Assembly (NCBI GenBank): GCA_016191525.1
Contig: JACPOK010000038.1
Location: 1 to 64,000, forward strand
Reading direction: 5' to 3'
Length of the DNA stretch: 64,000 nt
Origin: Burkholderiales bacterium
GTDB lineage: Bacteria; Pseudomonadota; Gammaproteobacteria; Burkholderiales; Burkholderiaceae_C
A model generated the notes under the pieces. That model was not told the DNA's origin, did not search any database, and saw only the letters and a list, made by a program, of their open reading frames with translations. Shown here one piece after another: positions 9,816 to 19,191 of the stretch. The first letter of the stretch is position 1, and the number at the start of each line of letters is the position of its first letter. The position numbers and the translations under genes are program-made.

Positions 9816-10637
9816 CTAGCCCTGCAGGAATTCGTTGATCTTCGCGCCCGGCGTCAGCCGGTCGAGATAGCCGAACGTGCCCTGCTCCTTCACCTCGGTG
9901 GCCGCAGTGAACAGCCCCGTCATCGCGGCCCGCCACAGTGACGTGGCCAGGCTGATGCGCCTCACCCCCGCCGCTTCCAGTTCGGCCACGGTGAATGACT
10001 TGCCCGGTATGCCCACCATGAAGTTCACCGGCTTGCCCAGCGAAGCGCAGACCGCGCGCACCGCCGCCAGGTCGGGCAGCGCCGGCGCGAACAGCACGTC
10101 GGCCCCCGCTTTCTCGAAGGCCTGCAGCCGGCGGATGGTGTCGTCCAGGTCGGGGTTGCCGCGCAGGAAATTCTCGGAGCGCGCCGTCAGCGTGAAGGGA
10201 AACGGCAGCGCACGCGCCGCCTCCGCTGCCGCCGCCACGCGCTCGGTGGCCTGGCCGAGGTCGTAGAGGGGGCGCTCCCGGTCACCGGTGGCGTCCTCGA
10301 TGGAGCCGCCGGCCAGCCCGAAGTCCGCGGCCATGCGGATGGTGAGCGCCGCATCCGCGGGCGAGTCGCCAAAGCCCTTCTCAAGATCGGCCGAGACCGG
10401 AATGTCCACCGCCCGCGCGATGGCGCCGGCGTGTGCCAGCGCCTCCTCGCGCGTCACCTTGCCGTCGCGCCGCCCCAGCACGCCCGCGCAGGCGCCGCTG
10501 GAGGTGGCCAGCGCCGCGAAGCCCAGGCCTTCCAGCATGCGGGCCGAGCCGGCGTCCCACGGGTTGGGGATGAGGAAGGCGGCGGGGCCGCGGTGCAGCG
10601 CCTGGAAGCGCAGTGCTTTTTCGTGCTGTGTGTTCAT
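9816..10637 (-). CDS. Isocitrate lyase/PEP mutase family protein
   Basis: A 273-residue TIM-barrel protein of the ICL/PEP-mutase superfamily. Visible blocks are FLIPNPWDAGSARMLEGLGF, PVSADLEKGFGDSP (metal-binding acidic residues) and GLAGGSIEDATGD. It lacks the KKCGH motif of true isocitrate lyases, so it is more likely a carbon-carbon or carbon-phosphorus lyase-type enzyme of unknown substrate, possibly oxaloacetate or 2-methylisocitrate-like. It converges on the YbdL-like gene and lies 10 bases behind the Rieske gene, probably in the same transcript. Confidence 0.85.
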   Translation of the reverse strand: MNTQHEKALRFQALHRGPAAFLIPNPWDAGSARMLEGLGFAALATSSGACAGVLGRRDGKVTREEALAHAGAIARAVDIPVSADLEKGFGDSPADAALTIRMAADFGLAGGSIEDATGDRERPLYDLGQATERVAAAAEAARALPFPFTLTARSENFLRGNPDLDDTIRRLQAFEKAGADVLFAPALPDLAAVRAVCASLGKPVNFMVGIPGKSFTVAELEAAGVRRISLATSLWRAAMTGLFTAATEVKEQGTFGYLDRLTPGAKINEFLQG

Positions 10638-10647
10638 GCCCGCGACA

Positions 10648-11352
10648 TTAGCACTGGATCGAATTGCGGCAGAACTTCTCCAGCTCGCGCACCACGGCCT
10701 GGCCGCTCACGGCGTTGGTGGCCCTGGGGCCCACCTCGAGACTGAGCTTCATCTGGTATTTGCGGAAGAAGTCGTCGAAAAGCTCGCCGCCCAGCGTGGC
10801 ATAGGCGGTGAGCGTATCGGTGCGGGGGTTGTGCTCCAGCAGCACCGCGCACAAGGGCTGCGGTGCCGGCCCGCTCAGCACCTCGGCGCCCTTGGCCGGG
10901 TCATACTGGCTGTGGTCGGCGCAGCAGTGGATCAGGTGGTCCTGCACGCCGCGCTGGGGCCGCGTCTTGCGAAAGCTGATGAAGCTCACCTCTTTCGTCG
11001 GATACACCAGCTGGTGCGCGCAGATCGCCGAATACGAGACCACGCTGCGCGACGCGCCCACCCCGCCGGGCCAGGCATACGAATCGCTGCTGCGCGTGCT
11101 CATGGCCTGCGGCAATGCCGGCTTGTCCAGGTTCAGCAGGAACGCGGGCGTGGCCTCGAACGGGTAATGGAAAACGTAGTTGGTCAGCGGCAGCAGCTGC
11201 GACGCCTTGACCGGCTGCCCCTGCTCGTTGACCAGCAGCGCGCGCGCATACGCCTTCGGGCGCGCATTGGCCGCGAACGCCGGCAGCGCCGCGCTGCCGG
11301 AAAGGCAGGCCGCACCCGCCGTGCATGATTCGATAAAACTGCGTCGATCCAT
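10648..11352 (-). CDS. Tat-exported Rieske [2Fe-2S] protein
   Basis: A 234-residue protein with start at ATG 11352, preceded by GGAGG. The N-terminus MDRRSFIESCTAGAACLSGS is a twin-arginine signal. The Rieske cluster motifs are present as Cys-X-His (ICAHQ) and Cys-X-X-His (CCADHSQYD), with a proline-rich loop GPAPQPL after the second motif. It should be a periplasmic electron carrier. No catalytic partner such as a molybdenum oxidase or cytochrome b is adjacent, so the redox partner is unknown. The neighbouring PEP-mutase-like gene gives no clear pathway. Confidence 0.82.
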   Translation of the reverse strand: MDRRSFIESCTAGAACLSGSAALPAFAANARPKAYARALLVNEQGQPVKASQLLPLTNYVFHYPFEATPAFLLNLDKPALPQAMSTRSSDSYAWPGGVGASRSVVSYSAICAHQLVYPTKEVSFISFRKTRPQRGVQDHLIHCCADHSQYDPAKGAEVLSGPAPQPLCAVLLEHNPRTDTLTAYATLGGELFDDFFRKYQMKLSLEVGPRATNAVSGQAVVRELEKFCRNSIQC

Positions 11353-11465
11353 GTCCGTGTGTCCTCCAGGTGCCCTAACGTATCGGCCGGTGCGCGCCCT
11401 GTCAAAAGGCTTTGTACCGAAGAACAAAGTCCCCAGTTCCGCATAATGGACACACTTTCCCACCC

Positions 11466-13649
11466 ATGAGCAGCCCGTTCGCCACCCTCAAACACAGCTG
11501 GCCCCGCGAAGTCTCGGCGGGTGTGGTGGCCGGTGTGGTGTCGGTGCTTTACGCCGTGTCGTATGCCGCGCTGCTGTTCCAGGGTTCGCTGGCGCACCTG
11601 GTTCCCTATGGCATGGGCCTGTGCCTGGCCAGCGCGCTGTTCGGCGCTTTCTGGCTCGCGTGGCGCAGCCAGCTGCCGTTCGCGCTGGGCGGGCCTGACG
11701 GCAACACGCTGTCGATCCTGGCCGCGATGGCGGCAACCGTGAGCACCAGCGGCGCCGCGGCTTCCGGCGCCGGGCTGCTGCAGGTGCTGCTGCTGCTGGC
11801 CATCACCACCTTGCTGTGCGCCGTGCTGTTCCTCGCGCTGGGCGTGGGCCGGCTCGGGCTGGCGGTGCGTTACATCCCTTACCCGGTGATCGGTGGTTTC
11901 CTGGCTTCCACCGGCTGGCTGATCGCCGTTGGGGGCCTGCGCGTGGGGGGCGACCTGGCCATCACCATCGACACACTTTCGCGCCTGCCCAAGGCGCTGG
12001 CCGAGCCGCAGCTGCTGGCCACACTGGCACTCGGCCTGGCTTACCTGGCGGTGCTTCGCGTGTGGCGCAACCCCTTTGCGATGCCAGCGCTGCTGTTCGG
12101 CAGCGCGCTGCTGGTATTCGCCGGGCTGGCCATTGCGGGGGTGCCCGTGCAGCAGGCGCGGGTGGACGGCTGGCTGTTCGACCACACCGACAAGGTGCAG
12201 TGGATGGCGCCCTGGCAGTGGCTGCGCGGACCCGGCGCGATCGACTGGTCCTGGATCGCCGGGCAATGGCTGGACATGCTGGCCGTGGCCGCCGTGGCCG
12301 TGATCACGGTGCTGCTTGGCGCCTCGGGCCTGGAAGTCATGTCGCGCAGCGACATCTCGCTGGACCACGAGCTGCGCCTGCACGGCTGGCTGAACCTCGC
12401 TTCAGCGGCGCTGGGCGGCACGCTCAGCCTGGTCTCGGTGAGCCGCAGCGCCGTGCTGCTGGACGGCGGCGCGCGCACGCGGGCCGCGGGCCTGGTGGCC
12501 GCGGGCGTGTGCGCCATCACGGCCGTGGGCGCCACGCTGCTGCTTGGCTGGGTGCCGCGTGTCGTGTTGGGCGCCTTCCTGTTCTACCTCGGCGCCACCA
12601 TCCTGTGGGACTGGGTGGTGGCGTCGCGCCGGCGGCTGGGCCTGGCCGACTGGGCGCTGGTCATCATCATCCTGGCCACCACCATCACCATCGGCTTCGC
12701 CATTGCGGTGGTCGCCGGCGTGCTGGCCAGCAGCCTGAATTTCGCCCTCAGCTACAGCCGCGTGGGCGTGGTGCAGCACGACCTGGACGGCACCGCCTTG
12801 CGCAGCGCGGTACTGCGCCCGGCCGCGCACCGCCAGCTGCTGGCCGCGCACGGCAAGGACATCCGCGTGCTGGTGCTGCGCGGCGTGATCTTCTTCGGCA
12901 CCGCCAGCGCGGTGCTGGAGCAGGTGCGCAGCTTCCTGGAGCGCCCCGCCGGCGGCGCGCGGCGCGAACTGGTGCTGGACTTCAGCCACGTGGCCAGCGC
13001 CGATTCATCGGCGGGCCTCACTTTCACCAAGATCGCACAGCTGGCGGCGGCGGGCGGTGTCGATCTGGTGATGTGCGGGCTGGGCCCGGCTACCCGTGCG
13101 GTGGCGCCGAAGGCCGGCGAAATCGCCGCCACGCTCGACCTGGCGCTGGACGCGGCTGAAGAAAAACTGCTGGCCGCCAACGGCGTGGACCCGGCCGCCA
13201 TGCCCGAGCCGCTGGACCAGTGGCTGCCGCGCGAACTGGGAGGCGTGCAGCACTGGGAACGCCTGGTGCCCTTGCTGCGCCGGCACGAGCTGCCGGCCGG
13301 CAGCGAGCTGATGCACCAGGCCGACGCGTCGAACGCCACGCTCTACCTGATCGAAAAAGGCCGCCTGCTGGTGCGGCTGGAAGGCCAGGCCGAAGGGCGG
13401 CGCCTGGCCAGCCTGATGGCGGGCAACATCGTGGGCGAAATGGCGCTGTATTCCAACGCCAACCGCTCGGCCAGCGTCACGGCGGAACGTGACACGGTAG
13501 TGTGGTCACTGGACCGCGAGGCGCTGGAGGAGTTGCACACCAGCGCGCCAGAAACCGCCATGCAGGTTCATTCCTTCGTGGTGCGAACCCTGGCCGAGCG
13601 CGTGCGCCAGGCCAACATGACCATCGCGGCCCTGCAAGACGGCGCTTGA
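11466..13649 (+). CDS. SulP-family anion transporter with STAS and cyclic-nucleotide-binding domains
   Basis: A 727-residue fusion; start at ATG 11466 (MSSPFATLKHSWPREVSAGV), where the family begins; an upstream in-frame start at 11412 adds 18 unlikely residues. Residues 1-440 form the multi-membrane SulP transport domain. Residues about 450-570 form a STAS domain (VLVLRGVIFFGTASAVLEQV; ELVLDFSHVASADSSAGL). Residues about 600-727 form a cNMP-binding domain (LYLIEKGRLLVRL; GNIVGEMALYSNANRSASV). It probably moves sulfate, bicarbonate or another anion under cyclic-nucleotide control. It diverges from the Rieske gene. Substrate and ligand cannot be decided from sequence. Confidence 0.9.
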   Translation: MSSPFATLKHSWPREVSAGVVAGVVSVLYAVSYAALLFQGSLAHLVPYGMGLCLASALFGAFWLAWRSQLPFALGGPDGNTLSILAAMAATVSTSGAAASGAGLLQVLLLLAITTLLCAVLFLALGVGRLGLAVRYIPYPVIGGFLASTGWLIAVGGLRVGGDLAITIDTLSRLPKALAEPQLLATLALGLAYLAVLRVWRNPFAMPALLFGSALLVFAGLAIAGVPVQQARVDGWLFDHTDKVQWMAPWQWLRGPGAIDWSWIAGQWLDMLAVAAVAVITVLLGASGLEVMSRSDISLDHELRLHGWLNLASAALGGTLSLVSVSRSAVLLDGGARTRAAGLVAAGVCAITAVGATLLLGWVPRVVLGAFLFYLGATILWDWVVASRRRLGLADWALVIIILATTITIGFAIAVVAGVLASSLNFALSYSRVGVVQHDLDGTALRSAVLRPAAHRQLLAAHGKDIRVLVLRGVIFFGTASAVLEQVRSFLERPAGGARRELVLDFSHVASADSSAGLTFTKIAQLAAAGGVDLVMCGLGPATRAVAPKAGEIAATLDLALDAAEEKLLAANGVDPAAMPEPLDQWLPRELGGVQHWERLVPLLRRHELPAGSELMHQADASNATLYLIEKGRLLVRLEGQAEGRRLASLMAGNIVGEMALYSNANRSASVTAERDTVVWSLDREALEELHTSAPETAMQVHSFVVRTLAERVRQANMTIAALQDGA

Positions 13650-13776
13650 GAGGCCCGGGCAAGCTCCCGGCCCACGCCAACCGTAGGAAACCCCTGACTC
13701 CCGGCTGAGGCATCCGCTGTCCGGAACGGCTGAGCGCGCCTGCCACTATCACTGCACACAACACCTGGAGAACACC

Positions 13777-13935
13777 ATGTCCATTTCCCTCATTCTTCTG
13801 ATCGTCCTGATCCTGCTGCTGGTCGGCGCCCTGCCCAGCTGGGGCCACAGCCGCAGCTGGGGCTACGGTCCTTCCGGCGGCCTGGGCCTGGTGCTGCTGA
13901 TCGTGCTGGTCTTGATGCTGATGGGACGCATCTAA
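13777..13935 (+). CDS. DUF3309 small membrane protein
   Basis: A 52-residue hydrophobic peptide, MSISLILLIVLILLLVGALP at its start, then SWGHSRSWGYGPSGG and a second hydrophobic stretch to MGRI. This is the DUF3309 pattern: two short membrane segments joined by a Gly/Ser/Trp/Tyr-rich loop. Function unknown. CCTGGAG lies upstream of the ATG and a strong terminator follows at 13962-13999, so it is probably a single-gene transcript. Confidence 0.9.
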   Translation: MSISLILLIVLILLLVGALPSWGHSRSWGYGPSGGLGLVLLIVLVLMLMGRI

Positions 13936-13961
13936 CACCGAAGACGCTATCGTTTTCGTAG

Positions 13962-13999
13962 CGCCTCCAGCACGCTGCATGCGGGCTGGAGGCGTTTTT
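13962..13999 (+). terminator. Rho-independent terminator after the DUF3309 gene
   Basis: CGCCTCCAGC (13962-13971) pairs perfectly with GCTGGAGGCG (13985-13994), followed by TTTTT (13995-13999). It terminates the plus-strand gene; the T-run reaches into the stop codon of the convergent PAS gene, so the two transcripts share this boundary. Confidence 0.9.
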
Positions 14000-15212
14000 A
14001 CGTCCCCAGCTGGGCTTTGAGGCGCAGGATTTCCTGCTCCGCCAGCTTTGCCGGCGTGATGTTGCGCGCCGTTCCGCGATAGCCAGTGAAGGCGCCCTGT
14101 GCGTCGAACACCGGTTCGCCGTTGACCGAAAGGTATACCGGCTCCATTCCGGGGCGGTTGCGGACATATTCAAAGTTGCGGAAAGGCCGCCGCGCCGCCA
14201 TGTCGTCCTTGTGCGCCTGCCAGGTCCCACGCGCAGGCTGCAGGTCAGGCAGCTCCCAGCGCGCCTTGCCCAGCGCGCCCTGCCGCTCCCCCGGCGGGCC
14301 TGCAAGATCGTCGGCATCTCCGCCCGAGAAAAAAGTGAAGCGCATTTGCGCGTCTTGCTGCCAATACCAGTCAGAGGCCATTTCGGTGAGGCTGCGAAAC
14401 CGCTGCTCGCGTTCGCGCAGCTCTTCCTGCCGGGCCAGCTGCTCGGTTATGTCGTCGGCCACCACCAAGAGGTGGCTGACCTTGCCGGAAGAGTCGCGCA
14501 GCGCCACCTTGCGCATGTGAACCCGGATTTCGCCCCGGTCCCTGGTCTGGGCCGGCCGGTCGGCAAAAGTCTGCTCCCCCCCTTGCTCAAGCAGCGCCAT
14601 GTCCGCCGCATGCATGCGGTGCGCCGATTCCGCCGGCCACAGGTCGTGCACATTGCGCCCGATCGCCTCGGCCCTGGGCAGCCCGTACATGCCCTCGGCC
14701 GCCTTGTTCCACAGCATGACCCGGCAGCCGTCCGCCACCGATTTCACGTGCACCGCGGTGGGAATGTTCTCCACGATGTTGTTGAGCAGCTGCCGGTCGC
14801 GCCATTGGGTTTCCTGCGCCTGCTTGCGCTCGGTGATATCGGTGACGAGCACCAGCGCGCCCTGCGGACCGCCGCGGCCGAGCGGCGATACCGTCATTTC
14901 AAGCCAACGCTGCCCGCCACGCATCTGGCGTTCGAATTCGTACCGGAAGTTGGGCGACTGGCCGGCCAGCACGCGCCGCATCCCGGCCACCACACCGCTG
15001 CCCAGCACGCCGCCCGGCCCCATGCTGTTGCACAGCGCCGCCGCGTCGGCACCCGGGCCGGGCAGCGCGCCGGCGCCCTGTTGCCGCCACGCCTGGTTGA
15101 CCTGCGAGATCACCCCCCGCGCGTCCAGCAGCGCGGCCTGTGCCGCCAGCGCATCAAGCACCAGCGCAAGGTGCAGCGTCTGCGAAGGGCTAACGGGGGC
15201 GTCAAGTTCCAT
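13998..15212 (-). CDS. PAS-domain protein without a recognisable output domain
   Basis: A 404-residue protein with three PAS-like modules. The first lies near residues 15-130 (ALLDARGVISQVNQAWRQQG ends its sensing core, followed by GALVLVTDITERKQAQ). The second is near 140-260 (NIVENIPTAVHVKSV; LVVADDITEQLARQEELRER). The third is near 265-400 (LTEMASDWYWQQDAQMRFTF). It ends with a short coiled coil after GYRGTARNITPAKLAEQE. No kinase, GGDEF, EAL or HTH follows before the stop. Start set at ATG 15212; the frame opens at a TTG at 15284 that overlaps hrpA. It follows hrpA on the same strand. Confidence 0.8.
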   Translation of the reverse strand: MELDAPVSPSQTLHLALVLDALAAQAALLDARGVISQVNQAWRQQGAGALPGPGADAAALCNSMGPGGVLGSGVVAGMRRVLAGQSPNFRYEFERQMRGGQRWLEMTVSPLGRGGPQGALVLVTDITERKQAQETQWRDRQLLNNIVENIPTAVHVKSVADGCRVMLWNKAAEGMYGLPRAEAIGRNVHDLWPAESAHRMHAADMALLEQGGEQTFADRPAQTRDRGEIRVHMRKVALRDSSGKVSHLLVVADDITEQLARQEELREREQRFRSLTEMASDWYWQQDAQMRFTFFSGGDADDLAGPPGERQGALGKARWELPDLQPARGTWQAHKDDMAARRPFRNFEYVRNRPGMEPVYLSVNGEPVFDAQGAFTGYRGTARNITPAKLAEQEILRLKAQLGT

Positions 15213-15273
15213 GGACCCACTATCGGCGATCCGCCACGCCGGGCCTTGGGGGATTTTCTTAAGGGCTCCAGGG

Positions 15274-18200
15274 TTAATGCGCAAGCTGCGCCCACAGCCT
15301 GTCGAGCCGCTTGACGCTGACCGGTTGCGGCGTGCGCAGTTCCTGCGCGAAAAAACTCACCCTCAGCTCTTCCAGCAGCCAGCGCAGCTCCTGCATGCGC
15401 GCATCGGTGGCGCCCTTTCGCTCCGCGACCAGGCGCCAATAGCGTTGCTCCTGCGGCCGCAATTCCGCCAGCTTGGCCGCGTCGCGCGCCGGGTCGGCGC
15501 GCAACTTGTCCAGCCGCAAGGTGATCGCCTTCAGGTAGCGTGCAAAGTGCTGCAGCGCGCCCCACGGCGTGGCCGCAAGAAAGCGCTTGGGCACCAGCCT
15601 TTGCAATTGCTGCTGCGCATCGGCCGTGGCATCGGGCTGGTTGCGCGTGTCCTTGATCTTGCGCGTCGCCGCGCCGAATTCCAGCAGGATGGTGGCGGCC
15701 AGCCGCGCGACCTCGTTGGCGATCAGCGTCAGCCGGCCCCGCCCTTCTTCCACCCGCTTCCTGAACGCCGCCTCGTCGGTGGGCAGCGGCTCCAGCAGGA
15801 AAGCCCGCTCCAGCGCCACCTCGATGATCTGGTCGCGCAGCTCTTCCTGCGTTCCGAGCGGCATGAAGGCGACAGCCATCTTCTGCAGGTCGGGGATGTT
15901 TTTCTCCAGGTACTTCAGCGCGTCGCGGATCTGCAGGGCGAACAGGCGGCGCAGGCCCGCGCGATGTTTTGCCGCCGCCACCTCCGGCTCGTCGAACACC
16001 TCGATGGTCACCGCGTCGCCATGGTCGATCAGCGCCGGGAAACCCACCAGGCTGGTGGCGCCCTTGCGCACTTCCATCAGCTCGGGCAGTTCGCCGAACG
16101 TCCATGAGGTGAAGCGCTGCTCCCCCGCCGGAAATACTTTTGCTATATCTTTGATAGCTGCCTGTGCATGACTGGTGCGCTCTGCAGCCGTTTTTCCTTC
16201 TGGAACCTCAGGCTCCGCGGCAGCCGGCGCCTTCAGGCCCGCAAGCGCCTGGAACGCGCCGCGCGCCTGCGCGCCCAGCTCCGCCTTGAGGGCGCCGAGG
16301 TTGCGGCCCATGCCCATCTGGCGGCCGTGCTCGTCCACCACCCGCAGGTTCATGAACAGGTGCGCGGGCACCATGTCCAGCTTGAAGTCGGTGCGCTTCA
16401 CGTCCAGGCTGGTCGCGTCGCGCACGCGCCTGAGCAGCGCATCGGTCAGCCCGCCCACGGTCCAGGCCTGCGGCTGCGTGAGCTCATTCGCCAGTTTGGT
16501 TGCCGATTCGGGAAGCGGCACAAAACGCGAGCGTGGGCGCTGCGGCAGGCTTTTCAAAAGCGCCAGCAGCTTGTCGCGCAGCATGCCGGGCACCAGCCAT
16601 TCGCAGCGCTCGTCGCTCACCTGGTTCAGCACAAACAGCGGCACCGTGACCGTCAGCCCGTCGCGCACATCGCCCGGCTCGTGCAGGTAGCTGGCGGCGC
16701 AGTCCACGCCGCCCAGGCGGATGGTCTTGGGGAAGGCGTTGGTGGTGATGCCCGCCGCCTCATGCCGCATCAACTCGTCGCGCGTGAGTTTGAGCAGCTC
16801 CGGGTTCTTGCGGATCTCCTGCCGGTACCAGCTCTCGAAGCCGTGGCCGCTATGGATGTCCTGCGGCAGCTGCTGGTCGTAGAAGGCGTAGATCAGCTCG
16901 TCGTCCACCAGCACGTCCTGCCGCCGCGACTTGTGCTCGATCTCCTCCACCTGCTTCACCAGCTTCTGGTTCGCCGCCAGGAAGGGCAGCCTGGTCTCCC
17001 ACTGCCCGGCCACCAGCGCCTCGCGGATGAAGATTTCGCGCGCGCCGTGCAGGTCCACCGGCCCGAAGTGAACGCGGCGGCCGCTGTAGATCACCAGCCC
17101 GTACAGCGTGGCGCGCTCCAGCGCCATCACGTCGGCGGCCTTCTTTTCCCAGTGCGGGTCCAGCAGCTGTTTTTTCAGCAGGTGGCCGGCCACCTCCTCG
17201 ATCCACTGCGGGTCGATGTTGGCGATGCCGCGCCCGAACAGGCGGGTGGTCTCCACCAGTTCGGCCGCCACGATCCATCGGCCCGGCCTTTTCTTCAGGT
17301 GGGCGCCGGGATGGGGGAAGAACTTGATGCCGCGCGCGCCCAGGTATTCGGTGCTCCCCTGGCCCGCCGACGGCTCTTCCATCTTCCAGCCCAGGTTACC
17401 CAGCAAGCCCGACAGCATGGCCTTGTGCAGCTGCTCATAGCTGGCCGGCTGGGTATTGAGCTTCCACTTGTGCTCAGCCACCACGGTGTGCAGCTGGCTG
17501 TGGATGTCGCGCCATTCGCGCACGCGGCGGATGTTGATGAAGTTCTGGCGCAGCAGCTGCTCGTACTGGCGGTTGGAAAGCTTGTGCTCGTTGTCATGGC
17601 CGCCCCGCGCGTTGTGGATCCACCTCCACAAGTTCAGGTAGCCCGAGAACTCGCTCTTGTCGTCGTCGAACTTGGCGTGCTGCTGGTCGGCCTGCGTCTG
17701 CATCTCCATGGGCCGGTCGCGCACGTCCTGCACCGACAGGGCGGAGGCGATCACCAGCACCTCGTCCAGCGCGCCGCGCTCGCGCGCCTCCACGATCATG
17801 CGGCCCACGCGCGGGTCCAGCGGCAGGCGCGCCAGCTCCTGGCCGATGGGGGTGAGGTCGTTGTTGTCGTCCACCGCGCCAAGCTCGTTGAGCAGCTGGT
17901 AGCCGTCGGCGATGGCACGGCCCGCCGGCGCCTCCAGGAAAGGAAAGTTCGCGACGTCGCCCAGGTGCAGCGACTTCATCCGCAGGATCACGCCCGCCAG
18001 CGAAGAGCGCAGGATTTCCGGGTCGGTGAAGCGCGGGCGCGAATTGAAATCCTTCTCGTCGTACAGGCGGATGCAGATGCCGTCGGCCACGCGGCCGCAG
18101 CGCCCCGCTCGCTGGTTGGCCGCGGCCTGGCTCACCGGCTCCACCAGCAGCTGCTCCACCTTGCTGCGAAAGCTGTAGCGCTTGACGCGCGCCGTGCCCA

Positions 18201-19170
18201 CGTCGATCACATAGCGGATGCCCGGCACGGTGAGCGATGTCTCCGCCACGTTGGTGGCCAGCACGATGCGCCGCGCGGTATGGCCGTCAAAAATGCGTTC
18301 CTGCTCGGCCTGCGACAGGCGCGCGAACAGGGGCAGCACCTCGGCATTGCGGGTCATCACGTTGTGCACCAGATGCTTGCGCAGGTGGTCGGCCGCCTCG
18401 CGGATCTCGCGCTCACCCGGCAGGAAGACCAGGATGTCGCCGCCCGCGTTGCCCTGCCACAACTCGTCCACCGCGTCGGCGATCGCTTCATTCAGCCCGT
18501 GGTCGCGCGATTCCTCGAACGGGCGCCAGCGCTGCTCCACCGGGAACATGCGGCCCGAGACGTAGATGATGGGCGCCGGGCCGTTCTTCGAGGCGAAGTG
18601 GTTGGCGAACCGGTCGGCGTCGATGGTGGCGGAAGTCACCACGATCTTCAGGTCGGGCCGGCGCGGCAGGATCTCGCGCAGGTAGCCCAGCAGGAAGTCG
18701 ATGTTCAGCGAGCGCTCATGCGCCTCGTCGATGATCAGCGTGTCGTAGGCCTTCAGCAGCGGGTCGCCCTGCGTCTCGGCCAGCAGGATGCCGTCGGTCA
18801 TCAGCTTGACCGAGGCATCGCGCGACAGGCGGTCCTGGAAGCGCACCTTGTAGCCCACCACCTCGCCCAGCGGCGTCTTCAGCTCTTCGGCGATGCGCTT
18901 GGCCACGCTGGTGGCGGCAATGCGGCGCGGCTGGGTGTGGCCGATCAGCTGGCCGCGAGTGCCGGCCGCCGCATTCAGCTTGCCCCGCCCCATTCCCAAG
19001 GCGATCTTGGGCAGCTGCGTGGTCTTGCCCGAGCCGGTTTCGCCGCAGACGATCACCACCTGGTGCGCCGCCATCGCGGCCATGATGTCGTCGCGTTTGG
19101 CCGAGACCGGCAGCGATTCGGGGAACGTGATTTCCAGGGTAGGCAAGGATGCGGGGCTCAAAGCCCGCAA
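15274..19170 (-). CDS. hrpA: ATP-dependent RNA helicase HrpA
   Basis: A 1298-residue DEAH-box helicase, the usual HrpA size. Motif I is GETGSGKTTQLPK, motif Ia THTQPRR-like (IGHTQPRRIAATSVAKRIAE), motif II DEAH (IIDEAHERSLNIDFLLGYLR), motif III SAT (VTSATIDADRF), and motif VI QRAGRCGR. The C-terminus has the long DUF3418 extension. HrpA acts on ribosomes and structured mRNA. No ATG precedes the ATPase core: the reading frame opens at TTG 19170, with TAA directly before it, so the start must be this TTG or a later TTG. It follows kup by 21 bases. Confidence 0.95.
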   Translation of the reverse strand: MRALSPASLPTLEITFPESLPVSAKRDDIMAAMAAHQVVIVCGETGSGKTTQLPKIALGMGRGKLNAAAGTRGQLIGHTQPRRIAATSVAKRIAEELKTPLGEVVGYKVRFQDRLSRDASVKLMTDGILLAETQGDPLLKAYDTLIIDEAHERSLNIDFLLGYLREILPRRPDLKIVVTSATIDADRFANHFASKNGPAPIIYVSGRMFPVEQRWRPFEESRDHGLNEAIADAVDELWQGNAGGDILVFLPGEREIREAADHLRKHLVHNVMTRNAEVLPLFARLSQAEQERIFDGHTARRIVLATNVAETSLTVPGIRYVIDVGTARVKRYSFRSKVEQLLVEPVSQAAANQRAGRCGRVADGICIRLYDEKDFNSRPRFTDPEILRSSLAGVILRMKSLHLGDVANFPFLEAPAGRAIADGYQLLNELGAVDDNNDLTPIGQELARLPLDPRVGRMIVEARERGALDEVLVIASALSVQDVRDRPMEMQTQADQQHAKFDDDKSEFSGYLNLWRWIHNARGGHDNEHKLSNRQYEQLLRQNFINIRRVREWRDIHSQLHTVVAEHKWKLNTQPASYEQLHKAMLSGLLGNLGWKMEEPSAGQGSTEYLGARGIKFFPHPGAHLKKRPGRWIVAAELVETTRLFGRGIANIDPQWIEEVAGHLLKKQLLDPHWEKKAADVMALERATLYGLVIYSGRRVHFGPVDLHGAREIFIREALVAGQWETRLPFLAANQKLVKQVEEIEHKSRRQDVLVDDELIYAFYDQQLPQDIHSGHGFESWYRQEIRKNPELLKLTRDELMRHEAAGITTNAFPKTIRLGGVDCAASYLHEPGDVRDGLTVTVPLFVLNQVSDERCEWLVPGMLRDKLLALLKSLPQRPRSRFVPLPESATKLANELTQPQAWTVGGLTDALLRRVRDATSLDVKRTDFKLDMVPAHLFMNLRVVDEHGRQMGMGRNLGALKAELGAQARGAFQALAGLKAPAAAEPEVPEGKTAAERTSHAQAAIKDIAKVFPAGEQRFTSWTFGELPELMEVRKGATSLVGFPALIDHGDAVTIEVFDEPEVAAAKHRAGLRRLFALQIRDALKYLEKNIPDLQKMAVAFMPLGTQEELRDQIIEVALERAFLLEPLPTDEAAFRKRVEEGRGRLTLIANEVARLAATILLEFGAATRKIKDTRNQPDATADAQQQLQRLVPKRFLAATPWGALQHFARYLKAITLRLDKLRADPARDAAKLAELRPQEQRYWRLVAERKGATDARMQELRWLLEELRVSFFAQELRTPQPVSVKRLDRLWAQLAH

Positions 19171-19191
19171 TTATCGGCGACCCCGCGTTCG

